Notes under the pieces: generated by a model
The model's database searches: none
What the model saw: only the letters and a program-made list of their open reading frames with translations
Told to the model about the DNA's origin: nothing
NCBI GenBank assembly: GCA_018064455.1
Contig: JAGHVH010000010.1
Coordinates: 62,001 to 126,000 of the forward strand
Length of the DNA stretch: 64,000 nt
Direction: 5' to 3'
From: Candidatus Limimonas egerieequi
Lineage (GTDB): Bacteria; Bacillota; Clostridia; Oscillospirales; Acutalibacteraceae
Translations under genes and position numbers: made by a program
Shown here: piece after piece, positions 29,892-39,600 of the stretch
Position numbering within the stretch: the stretch's first letter is position 1
Layout: every line of letters begins with the position of its first letter

Positions 29892-30239
29892 ATGGGAATT
29901 AAAGCGCCATGGGAAAAAGATGGATATACTATGAGTGTAAATAATCTGGCTGATTTGGCGTGTGAAATTTTAAGTGATTTGCCAAACAACTATGAATTAT
30001 CTACAAGTGAACTAATTGAATTGTCTGATGATTTGCGCATGAATGAGTATGATATCAATGAATTACATACCCTTATTCTTGCAAAGGCAAAAGAAAATGA
30101 CCTTAAATTAGACTTTTCAAAATATGAAGGTATGATAGTTGGTTTGCCACATGATGTACCATACAAAGTTTTGAACAATAATCCTGATTGGGATGGTAAA
30201 CCAATAGGACGCACATATACAACCCACTATATTGAATGA
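29892..30239 (+). CDS. Hypothetical protein near the peptide genes
   Basis: 115 residues, ATG behind TAGGAGGA. 'EILSDLPNNYELSTSELIELSDDLRMNEYDINELHTLILAKAKENDLKLDFSKYEGMIVGLPHDVPYKVLNN' is soluble and mostly helical. I do not recognise it. It lies between two double-glycine peptide genes, so an accessory or immunity role is possible, but cytosolic solubility without membrane helices argues against a classic bacteriocin immunity protein. Confidence 0.7.
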   Translation: MGIKAPWEKDGYTMSVNNLADLACEILSDLPNNYELSTSELIELSDDLRMNEYDINELHTLILAKAKENDLKLDFSKYEGMIVGLPHDVPYKVLNNNPDWDGKPIGRTYTTHYIE

Positions 30240-30270
30240 GTATTGATGAAGTAAGTAAAATATAAAAAAA

Positions 30271-30301
30271 TAAGGACTAGATGAACAATCTAGTCCTTAA
30301 C
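30271..30301. terminator. Bidirectional terminator
   Basis: AAGGACTAGA-tgaacaa-TCTAGTCCTT between two convergent genes. Confidence 0.88.
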
Positions 30302-30305
30302 TCGT

Positions 30306-30488
30306 TTAATCATCAATTACCAATATTGGCTTTCCGTTTTTACCGTGTTCTAATATTGGTGATGGATAATTTGGAGTTCCTACTATTTTACTATCATTAT
30401 AACCGCATACACCACCAACGTTAGATTCTTCATTTGAACCGATACCACCGTTTACCTGTTCAAGTTCTTTTTCCTTTATCTCTGCCAT
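30306..30488 (-). CDS. Double-glycine leader peptide 3
   Basis: 60 residues, ATG behind AAGGAGG. 'MAEIKEKELEQVNGG' is a double-glycine leader almost the same as that of peptide 2. The mature part (45 residues) contains one cysteine, a glycine/asparagine-rich start and a C-terminal 'ILVIDD'. Encoded on the opposite strand but with the same promoter as the other two peptides. Confidence 0.78.
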   Translation of the reverse strand: MAEIKEKELEQVNGGIGSNEESNVGGVCGYNDSKIVGTPNYPSPILEHGKNGKPILVIDD

Positions 30489-30509
30489 TTTTTTATCCTC
30501 CTTATCTTT

Positions 30510-30548
30510 CTTACATCTTATTATACGAAGAAGAAATGATAATGGCTA
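30510..30548 (-). promoter_or_regulatory. Double-glycine peptide promoter (copy 3)
   Basis: On the minus strand: TAGCCA (30548-30543), 17 bases, TATAAT (30525-30520), then AAGATGTAAGA. Confidence 0.83.
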
Positions 30549-30614
30549 CAAATAAGTGTTGTACGTTTAAATGTATGATATAATTACTGTATTCTCATAA
30601 TAAGGTAATTGCTT

Positions 30615-31103
30615 ATGACAACTTTTGATTTGATATTTAAATATACTTTGATTTTTTCACTAGCTGCACTGGTAGTTGGATTCATTGTCTATATCATCAA
30701 ACATCAGATAACAACAAAAATAGATTGTACTACTGTTCAAGTTACTGATGAAATGGATGGCCATGACTTTGAATACTGGTGTGCTGATTTATTGAAAAGA
30801 AGTGGATTTAGTGATGTAGTAGTAACCTCTGCAAGCGGTGATCAAGGTGGAGATATACTTGCTACATACAATGATTTGCTTTATGTATTTCAATGTAAGC
30901 GTGTATCCAAGAAGGTTGGTAATCATGCAGTGCAAGAAGTTGTATCGGCTAGGATTTATTATGAAGCAGATGTTGCTGTAGTAATAACGAATAATGCATT
31001 TACGCCTAGTGCGATAGAACTTGCTGAGTCGGCTGATGTTGACCTTTGGGATCAAGATGTGCTGGAGAATTTGCTGTATAAAGTTGTGAATCATGTTGTT
31101 TGA
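30615..31103 (+). CDS. Membrane-tethered Mrr-like restriction endonuclease
   Basis: 162 residues from the ATG behind TAAGG; the track adds two codons from a TTG. One transmembrane segment (about 8-31) precedes a PD-(D/E)XK domain: 'MDGHDFEYWCADLLKRSGFSDVVVTSASGDQGGDILATYNDLLYVFQCKRVSKKVGNHAVQEVV'. The D-QGGD...QCK triad is the Mrr-type active site (PF04471). Mrr enzymes cut modified or foreign DNA. The membrane anchor is seen in a subset of such proteins and may place the nuclease at sites of DNA entry. It lies just before a type I restriction operon. Confidence 0.88.
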   Translation: MTTFDLIFKYTLIFSLAALVVGFIVYIIKHQITTKIDCTTVQVTDEMDGHDFEYWCADLLKRSGFSDVVVTSASGDQGGDILATYNDLLYVFQCKRVSKKVGNHAVQEVVSARIYYEADVAVVITNNAFTPSAIELAESADVDLWDQDVLENLLYKVVNHVV

Positions 31104-31120
31104 TTGGATGTATTAAATGA

Positions 31121-31153
31121 GCCCGTCGCTTTACTACTGCGACGGGCTTTTCC
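31121..31153 (+). terminator. Terminator after the Mrr-like gene
   Basis: GCCCGTCGC-tttactact-GCGACGGGC followed by TTTTCC. Confidence 0.88.
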
Positions 31154-31215
31154 TTTGGGTCATTTATCGGACACCACTGGTGATAAGATAATAGTGCGGT
31201 GGTAGAACTTTTGGT

Positions 31216-31262
31216 GACCATTCGTAAGATTATTCGTTGCCACTCGTAGTGGACGAACGGTC
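31216..31262. repeat. Inverted repeat upstream of hsdM related to the array boundary motif
   Basis: GACCATTCGT ... ACGAACGGTC with one mismatch, enclosing CCAC-tcgta-GTGG. The core ACGAACGGT (and its complement ACCGTTCGT) also occurs in nearly all boundary repeats and at 21772. Position fits an operator for the restriction operon. Confidence 0.6.
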
Positions 31263-31317
31263 AAATTTATAGTACAATAGGTAACATATTATAGTATTTT
31301 TATTAGGAGATACGCAA

Positions 31318-33063
31318 ATGACGGATTTAGAATTGAAAGAATTAAAGGATAATTTATGGCATGCTGCAGATATGCTTCGTGCTGGAGCACACCTTGCTGC
31401 TAATAAATATGGTCAGCCAATTCTTGGACTGATTTTTCTTCGTTATGCGGATATTCTTTATAAACATCATAAAGGTGAAATTGATACCGAATATAATAAA
31501 CTAAAAGGCGGACGAATGGAAAAGTCGTATAAGGAAATTGCAATTGAAAAATGCGGTTTCTTTTTGCCTGAGTGTGCCTATTATGACTTTATTAACAATT
31601 CTCCTGATGATGCTAACAAGGCAACACTTGTTAAAAAGGCAATGGAAGCAATAGAGGATGAAAATCCAAAAATGGCGAATGTTTTACCAAAAGAGGTATA
31701 TGCTCAACTCGTTCCGGAAGAGGAACCAGAACTTCTTTCCAAAATTATTCGAGTATTTAAAGATATTCCTGAGGACTGCACTGTTGACATTTTTGGTGAG
31801 ATTTATGAATACTTCCTTGGAAATTTTGCTTTAAGTGAAGGCAAAGATGGCGGAACATTTTACACACCAGCAACCGTTGTTCAATATATGGTTGAAGTCT
31901 TAAATCCTCAGCCTGGTGATAAGAAGTTTTTAGATCCTGCCTGTGGTTCTGGCGGTATGTTTGTTCAAGCGGCTAGATATATGCATCGTCATAATGCAAA
32001 TGATGATGAGCGAATGAACTTTCGTTGTTATGGTGTGGAAAAAGAGCCTGATACAGTAAAACTAGCAAAAATGAATCTTCTTCTTAACAACGTGCGCGGA
32101 GAGATTACAGAGGCTAATTCTTTTTATTCTGACCCATATAATGCATTTGGTCAATTTGATTATGTTATGGCAAATCCACCGTTTAATGTTGATGAGGTTG
32201 TTGTCGACAAAGTGATTAGCGATGCACGTTTTAATACTTATGGTGTGCCAAGAAATGCAACCAAAACTACAAAAAAGGCATCCGATAAAAAAGAAACTGT
32301 ACCTAACGCAAATTATTTGTGGATTGGTTATTTTGCGACGGCTTTGAATGATAATGGTAAAGCTGCGTTAGTTATGGCAAATTCTGCATCAGATGCAGGA
32401 AAAAGTGAATATGAAATCCGTAAGAAGATGATTGAGGAAGGCATTATCTCTCAAATGGTGACATTACCATCAAATATGTTTACATCGGTTACACTTCCTG
32501 CAACGTTATGGTTTTTCGATAAAGCGAAGACAACTAGAGATAAAAAGGATGAAATTCTTTTTGTTGATGCGCGTAATGTTTATACAAAAATTCCGCATGA
32601 TCGTGCTCACCGGAAGTTTAGTGACGAGCAAATTAAAAATCTTGGCATCATTACACGCCTTTATAATGGCAATACGGATGCATTTTTTGCGTTGATTGAT
32701 GAATACCAAAAAGAATTATTAATTGCTCCTGAAACTAGTAGTGATGATAATGTTAAAACAAAAGCTTACTGGCAAGAGCAAATTGATTGGTTGTTGGAAC
32801 GTTTTCCTGATGGAAGATATCAAGATGTTGTTGGACTTTGTAAAGTCGCAAAACTTGATGGTGAGGATGGTATTGTGGATCAAGATTATTCACTAAATGT
32901 AGGACGTTACGTTGGTGTAATGGTTGAAGATGATGGTATGACCGAGGATGAGTTTAAGGAAACTATGGTTAATCTTGGAGAAGATTTTGAAATGCTAAAT
33001 GCCGAAGCAAAGTCACTTGTAGGACAGATTTCAGACAATTTGAAAAAACTGTTTGAGGTGTAA
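31318..33063 (+). CDS. hsdM: Type I restriction-modification system, methyltransferase subunit
   Basis: 581 residues, ATG behind AGGAGA. N-terminal helical domain 'LWHAADMLRAGAHLAANKYGQPILGLIFLRYAD' (HsdM_N), then an N6-adenine methyltransferase with motif I 'FLDPACGSGGMF' (about 204-216) and catalytic motif IV 'NPPFN' (about 285). It methylates the recognition adenines and forms the M2S core. First gene of a six-gene operon. Confidence 0.97.
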   Translation: MTDLELKELKDNLWHAADMLRAGAHLAANKYGQPILGLIFLRYADILYKHHKGEIDTEYNKLKGGRMEKSYKEIAIEKCGFFLPECAYYDFINNSPDDANKATLVKKAMEAIEDENPKMANVLPKEVYAQLVPEEEPELLSKIIRVFKDIPEDCTVDIFGEIYEYFLGNFALSEGKDGGTFYTPATVVQYMVEVLNPQPGDKKFLDPACGSGGMFVQAARYMHRHNANDDERMNFRCYGVEKEPDTVKLAKMNLLLNNVRGEITEANSFYSDPYNAFGQFDYVMANPPFNVDEVVVDKVISDARFNTYGVPRNATKTTKKASDKKETVPNANYLWIGYFATALNDNGKAALVMANSASDAGKSEYEIRKKMIEEGIISQMVTLPSNMFTSVTLPATLWFFDKAKTTRDKKDEILFVDARNVYTKIPHDRAHRKFSDEQIKNLGIITRLYNGNTDAFFALIDEYQKELLIAPETSSDDNVKTKAYWQEQIDWLLERFPDGRYQDVVGLCKVAKLDGEDGIVDQDYSLNVGRYVGVMVEDDGMTEDEFKETMVNLGEDFEMLNAEAKSLVGQISDNLKKLFEV

Positions 33064-33064
33064 A

Positions 33065-34303
33065 ATGAAACGAAATTATAAAAGTATATCCGAAATAGGA
33101 ATGGTTATTACTGGAAAAACACCTTCTACAAATAATGATTCATTTTTTGAAGGACCTTTTCCATTTATTACTCCATCAGATATCCATACATATGATGAAA
33201 AATATCTTATGTCTACCGAACGCACTTTATCAGAATCTGGAGCTAATATTTTAAAGAGCAATAAATTGCCCCCAAATAGTATTTGTTTTGTTTGTATTGG
33301 ATCTACTATTGGAAAGATGTGTAAAACAAATCAAGTATCATATACAAACCAACAGATAAATTCAATTGTTCCAAAATCATCATATGATAGCGATTATATA
33401 TTTTATTATCTTCGATATGTAAAAAGTTATTTTCAATTGGTAGGAGGAGGTACTGGATCTGGTAAAGGTATAGTAAATAAATCACTTTTTTCTAAAACAA
33501 AGATTGAAGTTATTGAAGACAAAAAGAAACAATTTGAAGTTGCTTCAATTCTTTCTACGTTTGATGCTCTAATTGAAGTTAACAATAAACGTATCAAGAT
33601 TTTAGAACAAATGGCAGAAAACTTATATAAAGAGTGGTTTGTACGTTTTCGTTTTCCAGGCAATGAAAATACTCGGTTCGAAAATGGCTTTCCGAGTTGT
33701 TGGGAAGAAAAAAGACTTTGTGATTTCGGAATTACTTTGGATTCTGGTTCAAGACCTTCTGGTGGTATCGATGATAGCATTGTTGATGGAATTGCGTCAC
33801 TAGGTGCTGAAGCAGTTAATGGCTTGGCTGAGTTTGATTATTCTAATGTAAAGATGATCTCAAAAGAATATTACACTAAAATGAACCGCGGAAAGAGTAC
33901 TGGAAATGATATTCTTGTGTATAAGGATGGAGCATATATTGGTAAAATTACAATGTTTAGAAATGATTTTCCGTTTAAGGAATTTGCTGTAAATGAGCAT
34001 GTGTTTTTGCTGAGCGCCACTGACAATGAATATCAAAATTATTTGTATTTTACGCTTCATTTACCTGAATATTTTATATTGATGCAAAATTTGAATCGAA
34101 ATGCAGCACAACCCGGGTTGAGCAAACTTGATATATATAAAATAAAAATCACCATTCCTGATAAGAAAACGATTTTGCTATTTAACTCTTTTGTGGAACC
34201 AATAATTGATGAGATATTTAATATTGCAAAACAAAATCGAATTCTTGCTAAACAAAGAGATTTATTACTTCCGCGTTTAATGAGTGGAAGATTGGAGGTG
34301 TAA
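33065..34303 (+). CDS. hsdS: Type I restriction-modification system, specificity subunit
   Basis: 412 residues from the ATG two bases after hsdM, behind GAGGTG. Two target-recognition domains: the first begins 'SISEIGMVITGKTPSTNNDSFFEGPFPFITPSDI' and the second 'LCDFGITLDSGSRPSGGIDDSI'. Each is followed by a conserved helical spacer ('FDALIEVNNKRIKILEQMAENLYKEW', 'QNRILAKQRDLLLPRLMSG'). It decides the bipartite DNA target. Confidence 0.95.
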   Translation: MKRNYKSISEIGMVITGKTPSTNNDSFFEGPFPFITPSDIHTYDEKYLMSTERTLSESGANILKSNKLPPNSICFVCIGSTIGKMCKTNQVSYTNQQINSIVPKSSYDSDYIFYYLRYVKSYFQLVGGGTGSGKGIVNKSLFSKTKIEVIEDKKKQFEVASILSTFDALIEVNNKRIKILEQMAENLYKEWFVRFRFPGNENTRFENGFPSCWEEKRLCDFGITLDSGSRPSGGIDDSIVDGIASLGAEAVNGLAEFDYSNVKMISKEYYTKMNRGKSTGNDILVYKDGAYIGKITMFRNDFPFKEFAVNEHVFLLSATDNEYQNYLYFTLHLPEYFILMQNLNRNAAQPGLSKLDIYKIKITIPDKKTILLFNSFVEPIIDEIFNIAKQNRILAKQRDLLLPRLMSGRLEV

Positions 34304-34305
34304 TT

Positions 34306-34917
34306 ATGCCTCTCTTACAGAACGGAGTATATGTAGAAAATAGCGATAAGCCATATGAGTTAGAAACAGTATATTATTTGAATTTTCATATTTTAAGTGC
34401 GTTGTTTTCTATTGAACGCTTATACTCCTTTGAGACAAACGAAATATGGAATAATAAGGTTCAGTACTATCATTATTATGCGGATCATTTATTGTTTTGC
34501 GTTGGACAAATAGCAAATCGTTTTGTTGATGGAAACAGTAAAAAATCACTGTTAGAACGAAAACGTATAAATCGAGGAAATTTTAATTTTACTGATGAAA
34601 AATATCCCATATTATCAAATAAGAGTGCTAGAAATGTTATAGAACATATTGATGAGCGAAATCAAAAAATCATTGCGAACAAGCAAGGAGTGGGAGGTTT
34701 CAATATAATTGATGATGCTACCTCGCTGGAATTAACAAAGACTTTAAGAGAAAGAACTGATTCTCATCCATATACGCTTGACTTGATTAAAAAAGAATTG
34801 TTAATTAGAGATAACGAAAGTGATTTAGTAATTAACATAGATTATCTTAAACAGGAATTAGAGTTATTACATAAGAGCGTTATATATTTTGAGCAAATAA
34901 TAACTGACTTGTTTTAA
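34306..34917 (+). CDS. Uncharacterised protein in the hsd operon, HEPN-like motif
   Basis: 203 residues, two bases after hsdS. Mostly helical. 'ARNVIEHIDERNQ' (R109-N-V-I-E-H114) fits the Rx4-6H motif with a polar residue after R, characteristic of HEPN ribonucleases. An earlier helix 'YYADHLLFCVGQIANRF' is compatible with a HEPN bundle. No known accessory name is recognised. Location between hsdS and hsdR makes it a candidate anti-phage effector or regulator. The HEPN assignment is inference from one short motif. Confidence 0.7.
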   Translation: MPLLQNGVYVENSDKPYELETVYYLNFHILSALFSIERLYSFETNEIWNNKVQYYHYYADHLLFCVGQIANRFVDGNSKKSLLERKRINRGNFNFTDEKYPILSNKSARNVIEHIDERNQKIIANKQGVGGFNIIDDATSLELTKTLRERTDSHPYTLDLIKKELLIRDNESDLVINIDYLKQELELLHKSVIYFEQIITDLF

Positions 34918-34942
34918 CCAAATATTGAAAGGTAATTTGCAT

Positions 34943-36136
34943 ATGTCAGAAAAATCAGAGCTACTATTAAATTTGTCTGTTTTGACGGATTTTCGCAACA
35001 CGATTAACTCTTCTCCAATTTTTGTGAATTCTGAGAAGCATTGTCATCGTTATAACCTAATTTGCACTGTTATGGATCGAATTGATAGCGCGGTTAAAGT
35101 ATTAAATGAATATGGTGAACAGCCAAAATCTGAGGAAAGTTTTATTATGTTCCTTGTTTATGCTTGCATGTTAAAGGATGGAATTTATAAGCTTTACGAA
35201 AATGTGTTTCATAAAAAACCGCCATGTGTAGATTCGAGTAGGTACCTATCAAATGTTTGCAAGTATTCTGAAGCAGTTTTTCAAAATGATGATTGTCCTA
35301 CGGATGATGTGTTGTTTGAATACTTACGTGCAATGGCTTTTGCTCATCCTTATGACACTAATCATCGGAATCGTCGTTCGTTTCTAGATACTGGCGAGAA
35401 TCATTGCTGTCCATGGGTAATTGTGAGCACACCTCCAATTCTAAAGATTAAGAATCCTGTAGGAATACGAATATATTCTAACAAAAAAGAAGATGGAATG
35501 ACGGATGTATATATATCTTTTGATGATTTAAAAGCATACGTAAAAAGTAGATATGACTTACTCGCAAATTTAAATAATTGGGCAATTCTTGCGGTTCAAG
35601 AACAGAATAGTGAATGGATTAAAAGCAAAATCAACCGTAATCTTTCACCAATTGAAATATTAATAGAGATAGATAATATTTTGGAAGAACGATTTGATGA
35701 AAACTATGGTATAAAAACCGCAATCATTGATTTGAATTGTACTTTATCATTGGAAGAAAATAATAGGTCAGTAGAACAATATCGTAATGCGATAGTCTCT
35801 ATTGTTCCAGAACTATGCGATGCCATAGATTGTTTAGATCATGAACAAATTGATAAATTGATTGGTAAAGTTGTATATAGTTGCCCTAAAACAATGCATA
35901 AAATGGGTTATTATCAATTAGAAAAAATTTTTAGTTATTTATATGTAAGAAGTACCGAAATAGACCCTTTGTCTAATGAATCTTGGGGATTAAAACAAGC
36001 ACATGCTTTTTCACAAGGATTTGCTAAAGAGTGGGTAACAATTGATGTAAACACAATGTCATACGATGAAATTAAACTGTTAGTTAGAACAGCGTGCTAT
36101 TTAGAAAATATGAGGCAATCGGGTGAGAAGGAATAA
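34943..36136 (+). CDS. Uncharacterised protein in the hsd operon
   Basis: 397 residues from the ATG at 34943; the longer frame starts with TTG. Soluble, helical at both ends. 'EYLRAMAFAHPYDTNHRNRRSF' (residues about 127-147) contains R-x5-H and a cluster of basic residues and is the most motif-like part. 'WVIVSTPPILKIKNPVGIRIYSNKKEDGMTDVYISFDDLKAYVKSRYDLL' looks like a beta-rich insert. Overlaps the next gene by one base. No family recognised. Confidence 0.72.
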   Translation: MSEKSELLLNLSVLTDFRNTINSSPIFVNSEKHCHRYNLICTVMDRIDSAVKVLNEYGEQPKSEESFIMFLVYACMLKDGIYKLYENVFHKKPPCVDSSRYLSNVCKYSEAVFQNDDCPTDDVLFEYLRAMAFAHPYDTNHRNRRSFLDTGENHCCPWVIVSTPPILKIKNPVGIRIYSNKKEDGMTDVYISFDDLKAYVKSRYDLLANLNNWAILAVQEQNSEWIKSKINRNLSPIEILIEIDNILEERFDENYGIKTAIIDLNCTLSLEENNRSVEQYRNAIVSIVPELCDAIDCLDHEQIDKLIGKVVYSCPKTMHKMGYYQLEKIFSYLYVRSTEIDPLSNESWGLKQAHAFSQGFAKEWVTIDVNTMSYDEIKLLVRTACYLENMRQSGEKE

Positions 36137-36663
36137 TGCTACTTGACGGATATTGGAAAAAGGATTTGAAATCCATTATTAAGCAATTAGAATTCTGGAG
36201 CAAAAGACCTTTTTTGTTTTCTCAAAGATTTGCTGAACATCAAATCAATAAAGGGGTACTTTGTTCTGCAGTAATTATTAGGAAAATTATTGAAGATGAA
36301 AAAGATGTTAAACCTTTTTTTGATGAATGCAGTGAATCTGAGAAATATTTGAAGACTTTATTTTATGATGTTCCAGTAGTTAAATATAATCATGTGGGTG
36401 ATGGTGATTTATTTATCAATTCAAAAGTAATTATTGAAGATTACGATACAAAAAATGCTGAAAAGGAAACGGTTCATTTATCTATGGTTTGCAACCAACT
36501 CATTCACTCTTATGTATGGAGCTTGATATATTGCTATAATGGTAAGAGAATTTTTGGATTTATGGTTGCTTCTGATAATTTAAAGGAAAAAGAAGCATTA
36601 TTTATAAAAATAGATGATTGGATTAATGTAATTCATTTTGTAATAGATAACGCTATCATTTGA
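36136..36663 (+). CDS. Uncharacterised protein in the hsd operon
   Basis: 175 residues, start overlapping the previous stop (TAATG). 'AVIIRKIIEDEKD' near residue 45 and 'HLSMVCNQLIHSYVWSLIYC' near 120 are the most distinctive parts, followed by a beta-hairpin ('GKRIFGFMVASDN'). I have a weak memory of small proteins with this RK..E / N.LIHS pattern, but cannot name a family. Tight coupling with the 34943 gene and hsdR suggests that the two or three proteins work together. Confidence 0.7.
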   Translation: MLLDGYWKKDLKSIIKQLEFWSKRPFLFSQRFAEHQINKGVLCSAVIIRKIIEDEKDVKPFFDECSESEKYLKTLFYDVPVVKYNHVGDGDLFINSKVIIEDYDTKNAEKETVHLSMVCNQLIHSYVWSLIYCYNGKRIFGFMVASDNLKEKEALFIKIDDWINVIHFVIDNAII

Positions 36664-36677
36664 AAAGGGGGTTCAAA

Positions 36678-39600
36678 ATGCGTAGCTTTATTTCAGAGGA
36701 CAATATTGAACAGGCGATACTTGATAAGCTTTCAGTTGAACCTTTTAGATATGATATTATCCATTGTGACGCAGATCCCACAAAGCGCGATGTGCTTCCA
36801 GATGGGACTGGACGTGACAATAAAAAACAATGTGTTCTTCCAAAGGTGTTAAAGACATCTCTTGCGCGTATTAACCCAACAATTTCAGAAGATAAAATTG
36901 ATTCTGCCGTAAAGGAACTTTCTCGTGATTTCACTGGTTCTGATATGACGGCTACTAATTATTTACTTTACAATCAAATTCGCAATGGTATAAAGATTAG
37001 TCTTCGTAGAAATGGAAAAGAAGATTTTGATTTTATCAAGCTAGTCGATTTTGAGCACCCTGAAAACAATACTTTTACCGCTGTTTCTCAAATGTGGATA
37101 CAGGGTAAGGTATATTATCGTCGTCCTGATGTACTAATTTTTGTTAATGGTATGCCGATGGTGTTTATTGAGTTGAAAAATAGCACTGTTAAAGTAAAAG
37201 TTGCATACGACGACAATCTTACAAATTACAAGAAGGATATTCCTAATTTATTCGCATTTAATCAAATGTGCGTATTATCTAATGGCATTGAAACAAAAAT
37301 TGGTGCTTTTAATGCTAGTTATGATTACTTTTTTGAATGGTTAAAAGTACATTCTGAAAAAGAAAGTTTAAATCGTGAATACCTTAGGCAAGTTGATATG
37401 GCGAAAAACAGTTCTATCCGTTTGTTCGTTGATGGTCTTCTTGATAAATCACGACTAATTGACTATATAGAAAACTTTATTATGTTCCAAAATCAGTCAA
37501 TTAAAATTCTTGCAAAGAACCACCAGTTTCATGGTGTTAATAACTTAATGAAATCTGTAAACAACCGACAAGAATTAGGTGGCAAATTAGGTGTGTTTTG
37601 GCATACACAAGGTTCTGGAAAATCTTATTCAATGGTTTTTTTTGCACGGAAGGTTAAACGTAAGGTAGAGGGCAATTTTTCATTCCTTATTGTTACTGAC
37701 CGTGAGGACTTAGATGACCAAATCCATAAAAACTTTGTTCGCACGGAAGTTATTGGTCCAAAAGATGAATGTCAGCCAAAGAATGGTGAACAATTACGTC
37801 AGTTTTTGCAGACAAACAAAGGCTTTATATTCACTTTGATACATAAATTCCGCTATAACAAAGGAGAAAAGTACCCAGTTCTTTCTACGCGTGATGATAT
37901 TTTCGTTCTTGTGGATGAAGCACATCGCACACAGTATAAGGATCTTGCGGAAAACATGAGAACGGCGCTTCCAAATGCAAACTATATTGCTTTTACTGGC
38001 ACTCCATTGCTTGGCTCAAAGCGTCTTACAAATCAGTGGTTTGGTAATTATATTTCTGAATATAATTTTGCACAGTCGATTGAGGATGGCTCTACGGTGC
38101 CACTGTTTTATTCTCGTCGCGTACCTGAGGTTGGTCTTGAAAACGATTTTCTTGATGATGATGTTGTTGATATTATCGAGGATGAAAATTTAAATGAAGA
38201 AGAAACTCGACTTCTCGAAAACTCTGCGTCACGAATCCTTGAAGTAATTAAGCGCGAAAATCGTTTGGACAAAATTGCTCAGGATATAGCTCATCATTTT
38301 CCACGTCGTGGTTTTCTTGGAAAAGGACTTGTGGTGTCTGTAGATAAATACACGGCTGTTCGTATGTATGACAAAGTTCAATATTATTGGGCAATTGAAA
38401 AAACTGCTATTATGCAAGAACGCAATGCTGCAAAAACAAAAGCTGAACGTGATAAGTTTACTAATATTTTGAATTATATGAATAGCGTTGATATGGCAGT
38501 TGTTATTTCTGAAGATGCCGATGAGGTTGAAAAATTTCAAAAGCAGGGGCTTGATATTACTACACATCGACAAAAGATGAACTATATTTCTCCTGAAGGC
38601 AAAGATATTGAAGATAGATTTAAAGATCCAAATGATTCGCTTCAACTTGTCTTTGTATGCGCTATGTGGCTGACTGGATTTGATGTTCCAAATCTTTCTA
38701 CACTTTATTTGGATAAACCAATGAAAGGTCACACGTTAATGCAAGCTATTGCTCGTGCCAATCGTGTGTTCCCAGAGAAATCGTGCGGTATTGTTGTTGA
38801 TTACGTAAATGTATTTAAGTATATGCAAAAAGCACTTACGGAATATGCAACGGGCGATGATGGAACTGAGTTCCCAGCAAAGGATATAGACAAATTAATT
38901 GGATATATTGATGCTACAATCGATGAAGCAGATACCTTTCTAAAAGGTATTGGTATTGATATCGGTGAAATTATTGAAGAGTCTTCAACATTAGACCGTC
39001 TTGATGAAATAAGATCTGCATATGATAAGATTGTTGCTCATGAAGAGGATGAGGATAGGTTCAAAGTTATTTTGAATACACTTATAAATCTTTATGATGC
39101 ATCAAAGCCTGAAATATTTGAAAAGAATTGGACTAATGAAAAATTCCCACCACTTATTTACTTGCACGGTCTATTCTATAAGAAGATTGATGACGAAAAA
39201 ATTGCGCGTGCAAGGCTTAAAATGGCGCAGGTGCTTGATACGTCAGTTACTTCTTCTGATGCAGATGATGAAAGTGAGTATGTAATACATCAAGGAAAGG
39301 TTCTTGATCTTTCAAAAATTAATGTTGATGAACTTAGGCAAGAGATTAAGGTTGCAAAGTATAAAGCAATTGAAATTGATGATTTGAAAGATTTTATTGA
39401 AAAAGTTCTTGAGCAAATGATTAATCGTAACTGTACTCGCAAAAAGTTTTCTGAACGATATAAAAATATTATTGATCGATATAATGCTGGTGGTTCAGAG
39501 AATGAAGATTATTATGAGCAACTTGTTAAACTAATTGAAGAGTTGAAAAATGAAGATAAACGTGCGGAAACAGAGGGCTTAACTGAAGAAGAACTTGAAA

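Noticed and set aside
30609-31103. Insertion sequence between array and restriction operon
   Set aside because: No transposase, terminal repeats or target duplications were seen; the gene is a nuclease-domain protein.
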